Source: Liolophura sinensis
Taxonomy: Eukaryota > Mollusca > Polyplacophora > Chitonida > Chitonidae
Direction: 5' to 3'
NCBI RefSeq assembly: GCF_032854445.1
Contig: NC_088301.1
Location: 7,684,281 to 7,748,280, forward strand
Length of the DNA: 64,000 nucleotides
A program made the translations under genes and the position numbers. Of this stretch, positions 34,100 through 47,100 are shown piece after piece (within the stretch, counting starts at the first letter, position 1; each line of letters begins with the position of its first letter). The notes beneath the pieces are model-generated. The model did no database searches, had not been told where the DNA came from, and saw nothing but the letters and a program-made list of their open reading frames with translations.

Positions 34100-37000
34100 A
34101 AAAAAAAAAAAAAACTATTCAAGGTGTCAACTAAAATGTTAACTGGTAGACAATAAAGCAATAAAATAAAAACACACAAGTAATGGTTTTGAATCTGGGA
34201 CTAACAGTTTTTTATCAACCATTTTTTGGAATATAAATAGAGCTGTAACCAGCAAGTCATGTGGGCATAACAAGAAGCAAAAGTGTTCTATAGTGGATTA
34301 GCTATAATGTCTGAACCATGAGGTTCAATCTCTGCGACAAACTCTCTCAGTTATCTGCCCTTATCTCCCGTTATCTACTCTTGGAGAATCCACATTCAAA
34401 TTTCTACAAATCCCAATCAGTGGTTTTCATTGAAAATAGACCTTTAACAAGTTCATATTTACAAATTTTACAATTCACTTACAAAAATCTGTAAAACAAC
34501 TTGAGACTTAACAGACAAGAAAAAAAATCACAAAAAGCACACTTGACAAATGTAGATACATAAAATGAACCATATTAAAGTGGGTGATTTTCCAAAAGAA
34601 CAGCAAGAAGCACCACTATAAAAAGTACGTAAGGTTTTGTCTCAGCCAAACAGCAGTAATCGGCAATAAAATACTTGGAATGACCTGCAACTGAGAAAAC
34701 CAACACAACATGTCCTAAATTAAGACCACACTGGAATGTTGAAATTTCAGTATAAAGTAATGGAAAATGGCGCCACCAGTCAAGATTCAATATTCCACAC
34801 AGCACATACTTGTACATACATGTAGCAGAGTAAATTTCCACATGGCATATATAGAAAAGGAAATTCAAATCTGCTCAAAAAAAAATCCTTAATAAGTAAT
34901 GTATGCTATGTTCATTTATGTTCGCACACACACCAAGAAAAACAACACATCATCTTGTACACAATGCAGGGATTCTTGGGAAATACAAAATGGTACAAAT
35001 ATATACACATAGCTGCAGCATATTATGACTAGTGAAATGAGTGTGAACTAACTCAGACAATACTGGTGTAAACAGAGGTGGCCAACAATTCACGCCCGAT
35101 GAGACCATCTGCTCTGACTGTCTTTACTATGCAAAAATTTTCATACCGGTATACAAAGAATGCAAACAAGTTAACTTTTGGAGTGGTACACAATTAACAT
35201 TTTAAGCCACTGGGAAATTTGAATTGATATTTAGCAAGATGACTCCTTTAGTCCAAATGTAAGGGCTTGAATCACATAAGATTTCATAAGGGTAAGACTT
35301 GGATTTGTAGAACTGAGCTCTTAAATATTGCTCAGCAAAACTTCACACTTGTGTTTATGAAATAACATCAGGTGTTATAAAGTTTCACTCCTGCCAACAT
35401 AAACTGTTCCATCAAAACCTAATACACACCTAATGTGTGTGTGTGGTGGTGGGGGGGGGGGTGTCAAGAAATAATGCTGTGAAAACTGTGAAATTTCTGG
35501 ATGCTGGTCCAAAATGCAAAACCGGTCTTTGCTGCGCACTTTATATGCTAAAAACATTGTATGCTTTTAACTGAAGAGATCAACCATTTGTTTGTTTTAC
35601 CTTGAAAACATCTGCACCAAAAAACCCCCAAGAGAAAAGAAGGCCTCAGGGCTATTCTATGTGTGACTTCAAGAACTATGTGCAAACTCAACATGATGGT
35701 TTCAATGCAACATTCACATATGGCTTACCCAGACTGACAAATTTATATATATACCTATATATATATACATATTTTAGACGTGTTGAAATTCTCACAAATG
35801 TAAATCTAGTGACCAATAGGTGGAGTTTGGAAAAAAAAGCTTGGAGAATGAACTCTTTAAATTCTACATACACATATATGTATTACAAACTTTGGATAAT
35901 ATACCAAACATCTACTTCACTAAATCTGAAAAAGAAATTCAAATTTTTAATGAACGCTGATTGGCTAAGTGGATCAGTGAAGATAATTTTATGACAGTCC
36001 TTTGTGAATCAACAAGTTTGGGCACTGTAAAATTTTATCAGCATCGATTCTGTATCCCTTTAATATTAATGGTAAAAAAGCTAAATCATACTCAAGACAA
36101 CAGTATCAGTATTTTTAACCAAATGCTGTTCAGTGTGGTGTACGTGTGTGAAAGCACATACAGTACAGTGCAGTATATATTACTGATAACCTCACAATGA
36201 TCTGCGCCCACTGGGAATATACAAAAAAAAAAGGTGGAGAATTTTAACCAGTACATCTGCAAGAAATCCTTGACTGATAACAAGCATAAGGGGGCTTTGT
36301 GCTTACCAGGTAATTAGGGTTGACATACATTGAAAACATCTACTGTATATGTACATGTATACAGTCTCCTTGGTGAATATATTATGTCAGTGATAATACA
36401 GTTCTAGTTTAATTCCATACAACTACAAGAAACTCATGTGAAATTCAATAATACTTCTGCCTTGGTTAGATAACTTTGATGTTAGCCCTGGAAATCTGGT
36501 GGTCATTTATTCCATGTATGTAATGCAAGGAGCCAAGGCCAAGTCTTTGGTTTAGGTTGATAAATGGAGAATGAGCTAATCATTCATTTTTTGAAATGTT
36601 TGATACATTGTTGTACATATTATTCCATATTTACATCCCCGTCTTCTCAGGGCTGACAAGTTACAGAAGATGTACACACTTTTGATCCTCTGAGTAAAAA
36701 CTCACCTTGTAGGAAACTTCTTTGTATGCTAAAAAAGGGTATGAAATTTATTAGCCTTAATACTTGTGCAAAAAAAGGTTTGAGGATTGTGAAATGTTCC
36801 AATGTATGTTCTCAAAGGTGCTGGAATATGACATGTTTCAACATGCAGTGCATGCTAAAAAATTCTGGAACATGGGAAGTATCAATGAGTGCAAGAATAT
36901 TTTAGAATTTGGAATATTCAAAGAGAGGCTGGCGTGGAATGGTGCTTCAGATCTATTCAAATATTTCTATCGTCTCCTATTAGACCTCTATAAAGATAAT

Positions 37001-38313
37001 GTTGGATTAAAATGCTTGGTTTTGAATATTATTTTTGTACAATATATAGGCTCCCTCATAAATTGTGGCCAGCACTTACAAATATTTCACAAATATTAAT
37101 TACTAATATATCTTAATGGATGAGCACAAATGTTGACCCTTAGGTGGGAATTTAATTCAATATATTAATTCTCACATAAACAAGACAGAAATAAGTATGA
37201 GCATACTTCACTGACCAAGACAGTTTTACACATAAATGCTGGAACCCTGTGGCAACAATTCACACATTTCAACGACACAGTTAGTAAACAAATCTGGTTC
37301 GTGGAAAGAATGTGAATCATTTGCTGTAGTTTAAAATCAAACACAATTTAATGATGATCCAGAAAAGTCTGTCGTCTGCAGTTTGAAATAAAAATTATCA
37401 TGATGTAAGTGGATATCAACAGTTGAGAAAAATCTGTTTCGTGAATAGCAGTTTATGCACCACCTCACAATTTTGTGACTGTTACATGAAGATCAAGGCC
37501 TAGAGCACAAGGGTGTAGACCCTGACATGTCTCTGACTGCGGTCATCCTCAAGCGCACTCCTCGAACACCATACGGTTTCAAGATTCTTTCCGGCACCAA
37601 AAGCAGAATGGTCAATTTAATTCACTCTCATAGTGTCACATACAAAACGGTTACAGGCTAGCTGTATATAATGCAGCAGGGTGATGTAACCTGTTCTTAT
37701 AACAAACCAAAGGCCTTAGCTGTTGTTTAATGCTGGGAGAGGACATCTCCACAATGCACCCTGAAAGTATATCTGTGAAATACAAGTATCCCTGGGTGAA
37801 ACTGAAGTCACTGTTAATATTCCAGTCAGAGTACTGCTGGACTCTACAGAGGTATCACCTTCAGTCTGAAAGTTTCATAAATAACAATAACATAGCAGTT
37901 CTTTAGTACCCCTTAGAATGCTAAGGTATGCTGTATGTCCACCGAATAGTTCAGAATCCAACATTCAAAACTTCCTAGCCTTTGGTCACAAATTTCACAT
38001 GGAGTTGTTACAGATCCCTCTTGGAATAGTCCTTGTTTTGGTGAAAACTTCCATTCCACATTCACAAGCCAAGTCTTCACAGCATTCATCTACAGCTCAT
38101 ATATTTCTGCCTTTCGTGTGTGTTACATTAAGTTCACCAGTCAGAAGCAGAGAGGAGAGACATAATCCTGGTGGTTCCACTGGGGCCAGGGATAAACCCC
38201 TGGAGATCCCAAGTCTTCAGACAAAGTCACTTAATTATGCCCCTTGAGTATTCACTGAGTTTTGCGAGTTAAATATGACCCTTGACGTATGTCTGTCAGG
38301 AAGTTCTGACCAA
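34100..38313. other. Unassigned stretch, probably including the LamG-gene 3' UTR
   Basis: No coding exon is recognisable on either strand. It precedes, on the plus strand, the stop of the minus-strand LamG gene at 38314-38316, so part is expected to be its 3' UTR. Reverse-strand AATAAA (plus TTTATT) occurs at 36506-36511 and 36747-36752; either could be its poly(A) signal. It also holds a TG/poly-G tract at 35436-35464 and (TA)n tracts near 35737-35772. The 111-residue plus frame at 36764-37099 has no recognisable domain. Confidence 0.4.
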
Positions 38314-41300
38314 TCAGCAGGCAGTCTCGGCCTCTTCACTAATGAGCCTCGTTTTCACACTGTCTCCTTTTAGCAAGGATTCAGAGTTATAGCCTGCCAG
38401 GTCGTATTTGTACAGCTTGTCTGGACTCGCTGTGTTTTCCTCTTCCACTTCGGGCTTTGACCCAGCCTCATACCCACTGTCACCGTTGAACTCTACGCGA
38501 ACAGGACTGTCTGAGCGATGCGATGACGCTTCAGCTGCCTCCTCAGATTTATTCTTCTGTAAAGCAAATAAAAGTGAAATGCCCTTGAGAAAAAGCAAAA
38601 GTCAGGATATAGCTTTTATACATTCTTCACCTTAGCAATGTATTCAGGATGGCCACACAGATATGTGGACAATGTGGACTACATCATAATCCTAGAGGTT
38701 GCATATAACTACAATCAAACACAACTATTTGTTAATTTAGAAGTCAGGAACAGGAAAAGATTCATTTACTCCCTGACATTTGGAAATTTAAAAAAAAAAG
38801 AATAATAACTGAACCTATAACTTTCGTGAGGGATTATAATTAAACAATCTTTTACGTTCCATAAACATTTCAGCAGCAGATTAAATTAAGGTATCCTATG
38901 TAAAATATAATCTTAGTACAGAATTTCAGCCCATATATATATATATATATATACATGTATATATAGTGCCACTAAGACAGTTTGAATGAATGAATGATTA
39001 TGGTTTAATGTCACTTTGGCAAAATTGCAGCCATATCATAGCAAAGTCAGTTCAGAAACTGTACACTAGTTTAATTATGTCAAATTAATGTGCTACTATT
39101 GTCACAAAATTGTGTGTTAATTATGGGTTAGCATAAAACATTTCAGCTGTTAAATGCAACTACTAAACAACATACAGCATTACTGTTGGTTAGGTACACG
39201 TATGCTAATTAAATTACAATGGGTCAAAAATTCAAGAATTTTGTTCATATAAAATAACTGAATGAAAATGATAAATAAATAACGCTAATTGTGCAAAATT
39301 TAGTACCAATGACTGATTTTAATTTGATAGCTTTTTTCTTCATCTTACCCAAAATTTAGTTTAAAATTGCAGTCAAAATGTGCACTCCTCACCCATTACT
39401 GGCAGAATCTTTTTCTAAGCAAGAATAATGAGGAGAAATGCTCTATACTATCCAGCATTTAAGGATATCATTATGATAACAATGAGAATCACATTACACC
39501 AACAGAAGAATATAATTAAGGTAATGAGAAATATATTATTAACAAAAAATTGAGGCATCATCAAGCAAATGTAAAAGCTTTCACAAGTTTTGACTCTGTT
39601 ACCGAGTTGTGAACCTTCATACGACTACTGTATACGAAAAATGTATTACACCGCTAGAAATATTTATGATGTGTAATTACTGTATGTTGCTCAAAGTGTG
39701 TAATAACTCATTTCCACTGATATAGACGTCTAAGGGGTTGTTCAGAAACAAGATAGATTTGGAAGTTGATTAATGAGATGTACATTTGAATCTAAAGCTG
39801 CTGGAGTATGGTGTTTAAAACCACAGCCTACACAGCAAACTCAAGTTGTACACAATTCGTTAAACTTCATGTAAGACCGATCTACACACTGTTATATGAA
39901 TTGTTGACCACTAAGACCACAGGAGAATCAAATTTCCTCTGGCCTGGTATTGAAGCAAGATTTTTTTCCAAAAAAAAAAAAAGAAACATTTTTGACAACA
40001 AAAGACTAGTACTTTATACTCAATGGGGAACATTTTCAGTACAAAACATGGAGAGATAACTTAACACATGAGGTCTTTCACGAAATAAAAACCCCAATTA
40101 ATTTAAGCCTTGATTTCTATGTTACTACTGCTTTGTTGATTATATACTGCTCTAATTTGGTGAGTATAGCTGTTAGGAGACTCACTTCATAATTATATGC
40201 ACGTCAGGAGACTCACTTCATAATTATATGCATGTTAGGAGACTCACTACATAATTATATGCATATCATCAGTAGACATTTCAAGCTACATCAAATAAGC
40301 CCATGAAAGTTAAAGGCAAAGAAAGCACTAAAATGAAGTATGTATCATATGAAAGACCATTATACACTGTCCAGGAAAATAGCCTGATACATCTGTTTTT
40401 AGACTTTTTGCAAATGAGTCAAATGGTTTAAAACATCAGGCTCTACAATGGCCTGTAGTGATCCAGAAGGTATCAGAGATGTCACATCCATATGTCCTTC
40501 TTGAAATAGTTTGTTTCAAGGTCTATTCTGCAGATGCATTCACAGGTCTGTATGTGTCTGCATTTAGAATGATGAAATCTAGCAGTATATGTGTGTTAAA
40601 TGACAAAAACCTTATGTGACAGCACTGGTCCCAATGTGGGCAGAAAATGGCCACCTTAGAATGCCAAGTTTCAAATGCATTTTACTGGGTTAAAAATTCT
40701 AAAAAATAATCCATCTATTTTTTGTGAACAGTGTTTAATGATTTTTCATCTGACATATACTCCACAATAGTGTTTTATTTGCCTTTAAACATTAAAACTA
40801 CTAGTAACAAGCTTAGTTATACACAAGTGTACATTTGTGTGTTTTTTTTGAATCATATTAATACAGCTTGACGTCTACAGGTGTTATTTGTCACTTGGCT
40901 GAGCTGGACATGGTCACAAACCTGACTATGCTGTGAGGGAGGGGAATCCCCGACAGTCAGCTCAATCTGAGCCTCTGTTACACTCGGCCTACTAGACACC
41001 TCTGAGAATTCATCAGAATAGTCCAGGATCTGAGCAGAGGGCAAATTCATCAAGTCAGATCAATCATAGGCTTGGTAATATAGCTCTGACTACAAAACCT
41101 GAGGCCCGTTTTATGAAGCAATTTCCATGACAACATACATGTACTCTATTTCTTCTAATATTTGGGACAAATATAGTGTTTAAAGCAAAAAATTACATTT
41201 CACTCTCAATTTTTTCTCCAGAAAAGTAAGGATATAACCATATGAAAAAAGAAAAAACATGTATTCCTGTTACAGTTTCATACATATTGGCTAAAACGGG

Positions 41301-44174
41301 CTGAACAGATGTCCAAAATACTAGGAGAATTAGGTCACAGTGACAAGATATGTCACCCTGGTATATGCGCTGGAGGCAGCGATACAACAGCGTTGTAGAA
41401 CGAGCCCCCTTGTGTTTGTTTTCTGGGGGCAATATCTTTCAGATACCTCAAGTGTGTTTGCCTGCTCATTTTTTCTCTCAGTCTTAACATATGTATGTAC
41501 ATACCAAACTTCATTTATTTTGATATCCAATAAATTTTATGAACTAACATTACATCCCCAAAAGTACAATTTGAAAGGCTAAAAAATGTGATAGACTATT
41601 ATTTTTGGTTTTGAAACTTAAATATTCCCAGTAGGATATCCTGCTAACTTCCAAACAAATCTCAAACACCTTTCTGAGATCAACAGAACTCCCAGTCAGG
41701 AAAAAATGTGCACCTTAGTCATGGTCTAGACTGCTCGAAATAGGTTTGTCTGACCCTCTGTTCCAATGGATATAATACAGTCAAAACTGCTCAAGCATGT
41801 GAAAGAAGACAATCCCAAGACACATGTTCATACTCATGTACTTTGACATCTTTGATCAAACCCACCCATTGTCATAACAGATGCAGATCTTATGGATGCT
41901 ATTCCAGCAAAGCAAACAACCCTCCATTACTTCCGTTAACTATCAGCTCATGTTCAATTTAAAGCTATTGCAATATTTACTTCAAAACACTTTTGTATAA
42001 CATAAAACATTCTGTGAAATGTGGTTTATTACTCATCTCCACAAATTCAGGCACAGCCAAGACAGATAAAGGGAGGTAACTCACGCAGCTGAGTGGGACA
42101 CGGTCGGCTTGAGGATCCCACTCCAGGTCTCCCTCCCCATGCATCTGCATGGATTGAGCACTGACTGGCGAGTCAGTCAGAACCACCACATCTGGGTCCA
42201 GCCCAGCGACTGAAAACATAAAAACACAGTACTGTGGTCAAGCAGTATTCCTTAGCACCAATTTGCTTTATTTATTTATTTGACTGCCACACTCATGAAT
42301 TTTTCACTCACGTGATGGCAGTCATTTTTATGGGTAGAAGAGACCGGTGTGCCTGGCACAAACCACCGACTTTTAGCAGGTCACTGACAAACTATCCCAC
42401 AGCTGATGTACAGATATGCACGCTATACTGGTAGAACAAGTGATCTTCAATGACAGAACTAGTGGTCAAATCTTGTGTGTCCTGACGATGGAAAAGAAAG
42501 TGCCTTCATTCATATAGACTGTTTAACATGTGAATCCATGAAAGTCTAATCAACACAAAATGTGAAAGAATTGCCACATTTTCACAACAAACACAGCTAC
42601 AAATAGTCTTGCAAATGTTCATGCTGTCTCACAGTGCCTAGTGTCTATCAGACAGTCTAATGGACTAGCCTAATCCATCCTTCACTGGTACGTCAATGTT
42701 CCGTATTCAGGCTCTGAGGCATCACATACAGTACTTTACATATGGACATTAATCAATATTTACCTTTGGCTTTTCTTCTGCGCTCCATTTCCTCCAACAC
42801 CTCTGATATTGAGGAGGCTGGGCGGTTCGTTTTCCGGTTTAGTGGTGGATTTAACAATGCCTCGTCTTCGGGCGACTAAATCAAAATACAGGCTTCATTA
42901 GTGTAATTGTAACTCATCTGTAATTCTATGATTAACCAACAACGTATTAAAAATAATCAGGATTACCATTATTGGGGATTACACATTCTAAATGTAGCTC
43001 AGATTCTATTGCTGAAAAAAGGGTGAAACCAATCTGGCTTTCAAACCAGTGAGCACAGATTGAGGTACCCGACAGCTATCATGATACGCCCAGGGCATGT
43101 AATCCAATAACGATAATACCATTACTTAAAATCCACTTTCTCATTCTAATAACCTGGAACAATTGTTTGGTTGTTTGCATGGGCATTAAAGTAACTTTTC
43201 AACACAGGGATAAATAGTACATTAGATGTAGTTTGATAATTTCCACTCCCTCCAGTTTACACAGTCTTCCAAAATGATTAGTCAGGTGTTACACTCAGAA
43301 ATTTAAAAAATGACAAAAAGTGTGTTCCACTAAGAGCATTACAATGACTTTGAATAAAACTATAAAATTCTTATCTGAATAGGGCCTTAAATAGGAAATC
43401 AACCTCAAGATTCAAAACAATCAAGAGTAAATTTCCCAATATATAATTTCACTTGATTTTTATTATTGTGTTTTTGCCTAATTGATCTTAAGCAAAAATC
43501 CCTGTGATGAATAATGTATAAAATATTATCAACCGACCAACATACCCTGATTCATCTCAAATCTGGGGCAGATATTAGTAGTGTTTAAAGCAGAACATTA
43601 CATTTCTTTACCAGCTTTTTGGAAAAGTAAAGGTATGAGTATGTTGTTCATTACATGGTCTAACCATGTGAGACAAAAAAAACTCAATATTCCTGCTAAG
43701 ATTACATATATATTGGCCAAATGAGCAGACCAGGTATCCCAAAATCTAGAAAAAATAGGGTAATTATTGGAAAACAAATATCTGTATTTCACCTGAAGTT
43801 TGGTATGTAAGAATTACACTTTCAGAAGCCCATAAAGGTCTTAAAATCATACTTCTGATGTCAATACAAGTGTTTCTGATACGAAATTAATCAAAAATCA
43901 CAGAAAAATTCTTATGCGGTAGTAAAACGCAGATGAATGAGAATCAAGCAAAGAATGTCTCTTGCAAAATGCTAAAATTTGTGTGGATTACATTAATTCT
44001 AGAGGAAAAAGACAACGTGAAAACAGACAAATTCTAGGGAAAGGAAAAACGTGAAAACAGACAAATTCTAGGGACAGGAAAAACGTGAAAACAAATTCTA
44101 GGGAAAGGAAAGGCCTGAACCTACCATTTCTGGGAAATGATAGCCGTTAGCTTCATGGTGATTCTGAGGAGACT
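38314..44174 (-). CDS. Cytoplasmic tail exons (five) and stop
   Basis: Exon 44174-44125 gives ESPQNHHEANGYHFPEM. Exon 42875-42764 gives SPEDEALLNPPLNRK and RPASSISEVLEEMERRRK, a short predicted helix. Exon 42209-42085 gives AGLDPDVVVLTDSPVSAQ. Exon 41029-40922 gives ILDYSDEFSEVSSRPS. The last exon gives RVEFNGDSGYEAGSKPE, YKYDLAGYNSESLLKGD and ends EEAETAC. The tail is acidic, Ser/Tyr-rich and probably disordered, with several possible phospho-tyrosine and phospho-serine sites. The terminal Thr-Ala-Cys loosely resembles a PDZ ligand. I recognise no family. Intron phases: 0 after 44125, 1 after 42764, 0 after 42085 and 40922. Confidence 0.82.
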
Positions 44175-47100
44175 CTGTACAAAACAGAAAATAAAGATAA
44201 CATGTGGACATAGGATGGTCAATTCACATTTACCTCTGAGTTCACCTATAGCAAAGTTATCACAGGCAAAAACCTTCATCAAAAGGATCTCAGTGTTAAA
44301 ATCAGACTTCAGTCCTAACACAGGGCTTGAACAATACAGATAAAAGAAGACAAAGCCTTAAACTAAACGTTAAAAAATTAATAAAAAATAAAACTAACCA
44401 AAAAAGGACTAACCACTAAAGTTGTTTTTTATATTCCAGCTAATATTTGAATAACAAAAGTTGCTTTGTGGATACAGACACAGTTTAACTACATTTCACA
44501 GAAGTACAATAATGAGGATTTTTTCAAAAGTAAACATTTGTGGAAGACATTACTAAAACAGTGACTAAAACAGATTTCAGTTATGACCAGTGCATTTCAT
44601 ATTGGCCATGAATAAAATACGAGTATTTTAAGTGTAATTTAATTAAAACTTTATTATTTACATCTGTTCACAACTCAGCCAATTCTCCACCACTGTATTT
44701 ACCTGTGTCATCATGATTTACAATAAGGCTATTATATCAAAACAGTCAAACAACCAACTCTGACACCTTTCCCAACAAATAGCATGTATTGACAGCTGTA
44801 TCTACTGAGTCAGCATTTTCCATGCCTCTGTGTATTTGTTTTGTAAATCATTCACATGAAAAGTACTATTATTATTATTATTATTATTATTACACGCCAA
44901 AGCAGCATCTCCATCAATTTGGGTTAAGTGTTAATAAAAGAAAATTAAAACTAAACATTTCAAAAACAAAACCAAAAACATACATGCACACAGTAAATCA
45001 CCTGTCTATAATTTCATGGAATTTCCCTCCCAAATGCTGCATAAACTGTAGTTAAGTTATGAGATTTACTGTTAATTAGACATTAAAAATTCCAAGTGAT
45101 TTTTCACAACCTTAGTGATCCATGTTAGGATAGGTCATTTACTATATACTTTTATATAAAAATAAAAAAGCTCACCAAAACTGCTTAAAGGAAAATATAT
45201 CACAGCAACCTATAATTCCCCAGCACATCAAACTCATCACACCCCAAGAAATAATGAAGCCTCACAAATTCACCTGTCAGCAGAGGGCCTAATAGCTGGT
45301 ATGTTACACTGCTACTGAATGTATCGTGTAACTGAGTGACGATAGCATGCACATGGTAATTTATATACTACGATAAACAATGTGTGCAATGATTGCTCAC
45401 ATACATTACAACACTTGGAGGCAAAATGATTTTACCATCTATCATATTTATTTATTTGATTGGTGTTTTATGTTGTACTCAAGAATGTTTCACTTATACA
45501 ATGGTGGCCAGCATTATGGTGGGAGGAAATGGGGCATGCACCAAGGGAAACCCATGACTGCTCGCATGTTGCTTGCAGACCTTCCCATGTACCGCCGGAG
45601 AGGAAACCAGCATGAGCTGGACATGAGCGAATGCATTGGTGAGAGGCTACCTACCTTTAACCCGCATCTTTATTTTGAAATATGCACTAAAAATATGCAC
45701 AATCACTTGAACAGCCATCTTTCTTAATTCATTCTAAAGAGAACATGATTCTCGGTCTAACTCGACAAATTTCAGAGATCAAATCAATTAACATCTGTGT
45801 GGAATGTATTGATACGGTAGTATAATCTGGCTGTACTAATGGGGTCACCTGTGAATACAGTTTTCCCTGCTTATTATTTATTTATTTGATTAGTTGTTTA
45901 TGGTGTACTCAAGAATATTTCACTTATACGACGGCAGCCAGCATAATGGTTTGAGGAAACCTGGCAGAGCCTGGGAAATACACGACCATCCGCAGGCTGC
46001 CAACTGACCTTCCCACCTATGGCCTGAGAGGAAGCCAGCAAATGAGCTGGAGATGAACTCACAGTGACCACATTGGTGGAAAGCTCCTGGGTCATCGTGC
46101 CGTGATGGTGTTCTTACCCCCTCGCCCCTTCCTTATTAAGTCAGGAGGATTATCAGGTACCTAGCAAAGCGGGTGGCATTTTAGAACAGACCATCTTCAA
46201 ATAAAAGAACCTGAAAGGCTATTTCATGCTGATTTTTTCTTATTCACAATGGATAAAATGGAAATAAAGACTGAGGCTCTACCGTGGACATTATGGACCT
46301 TATTGAAACCGCTGAAGTACAGCGATGTCACAGATTCTTCTTTTTTTGCTGCTTCAACAAGTTCAATTTAGTTCAAAAAGTCCAGCATATAACCTGACAG
46401 TTTTCTGCATTTTATTTATTGTAATGAAAAAAGATAGTCTCTCCCTTTGATGAAAACACTTCTGTTTCTTGTAGCTAGACTCCTGACCAATGTCATAAAT
46501 GTGCATAATTACAGAGAAAAATATTGATAATAGATACATTAATAAGTATCTTAGCCTTTTCACTTTATCACTTCAAGTTGTTTAAACTTTTATCAGTTCA
46601 CATGAATAGTGGTTAAATGTCATAAGTTTGTTAATGAACAAAACAAAACGCACCCTGATCCAACGTGCCTCCCGACACCAAACTAAACTCATCCATGGTT
46701 GCCAGGTGACTGGCAGTCACCCGACCAGCCTGAGGTGGTTTACCCGGTTCTGCGCTCTTCAGTGGCATTTTTAGCTCGTGGTACTCCGCTGGCTGCTTCT
46801 GTACGTCATATCGTTCCCGTCGGCGTCGTAAACGAGCCAGAAGAAGGGCGATCACTAGAGCCACGATCAACAGGAAGGCCACCAGAGTCACTGCTATAAC
46901 TGTGGGGGAGGACATACAGATCATAGACATCATATTCTATACAGGGGTACCACAAATGTTTTCAGATGAAAAACTCATGAATTCTCAAGACTAGTAGCAC
47001 ACTCTTTTATAAATGATGTAAATAAAATATTTCACCATCATACTGTAATAATTTTTAAAAATTCATGACATTTTTCATGACAATTCATGACAGGGACATT

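Noticed and set aside
34575-34868. 97-residue minus-strand open frame
   Set aside because: Hydrophobic but without recognisable signal-peptide context, homology or splice links; probably UTR or intergenic.
36764-37099. 111-residue plus-strand open frame
   Set aside because: No recognisable domain, compositionally ordinary AT-rich DNA, and it lies where the minus-strand gene 3' UTR is expected.
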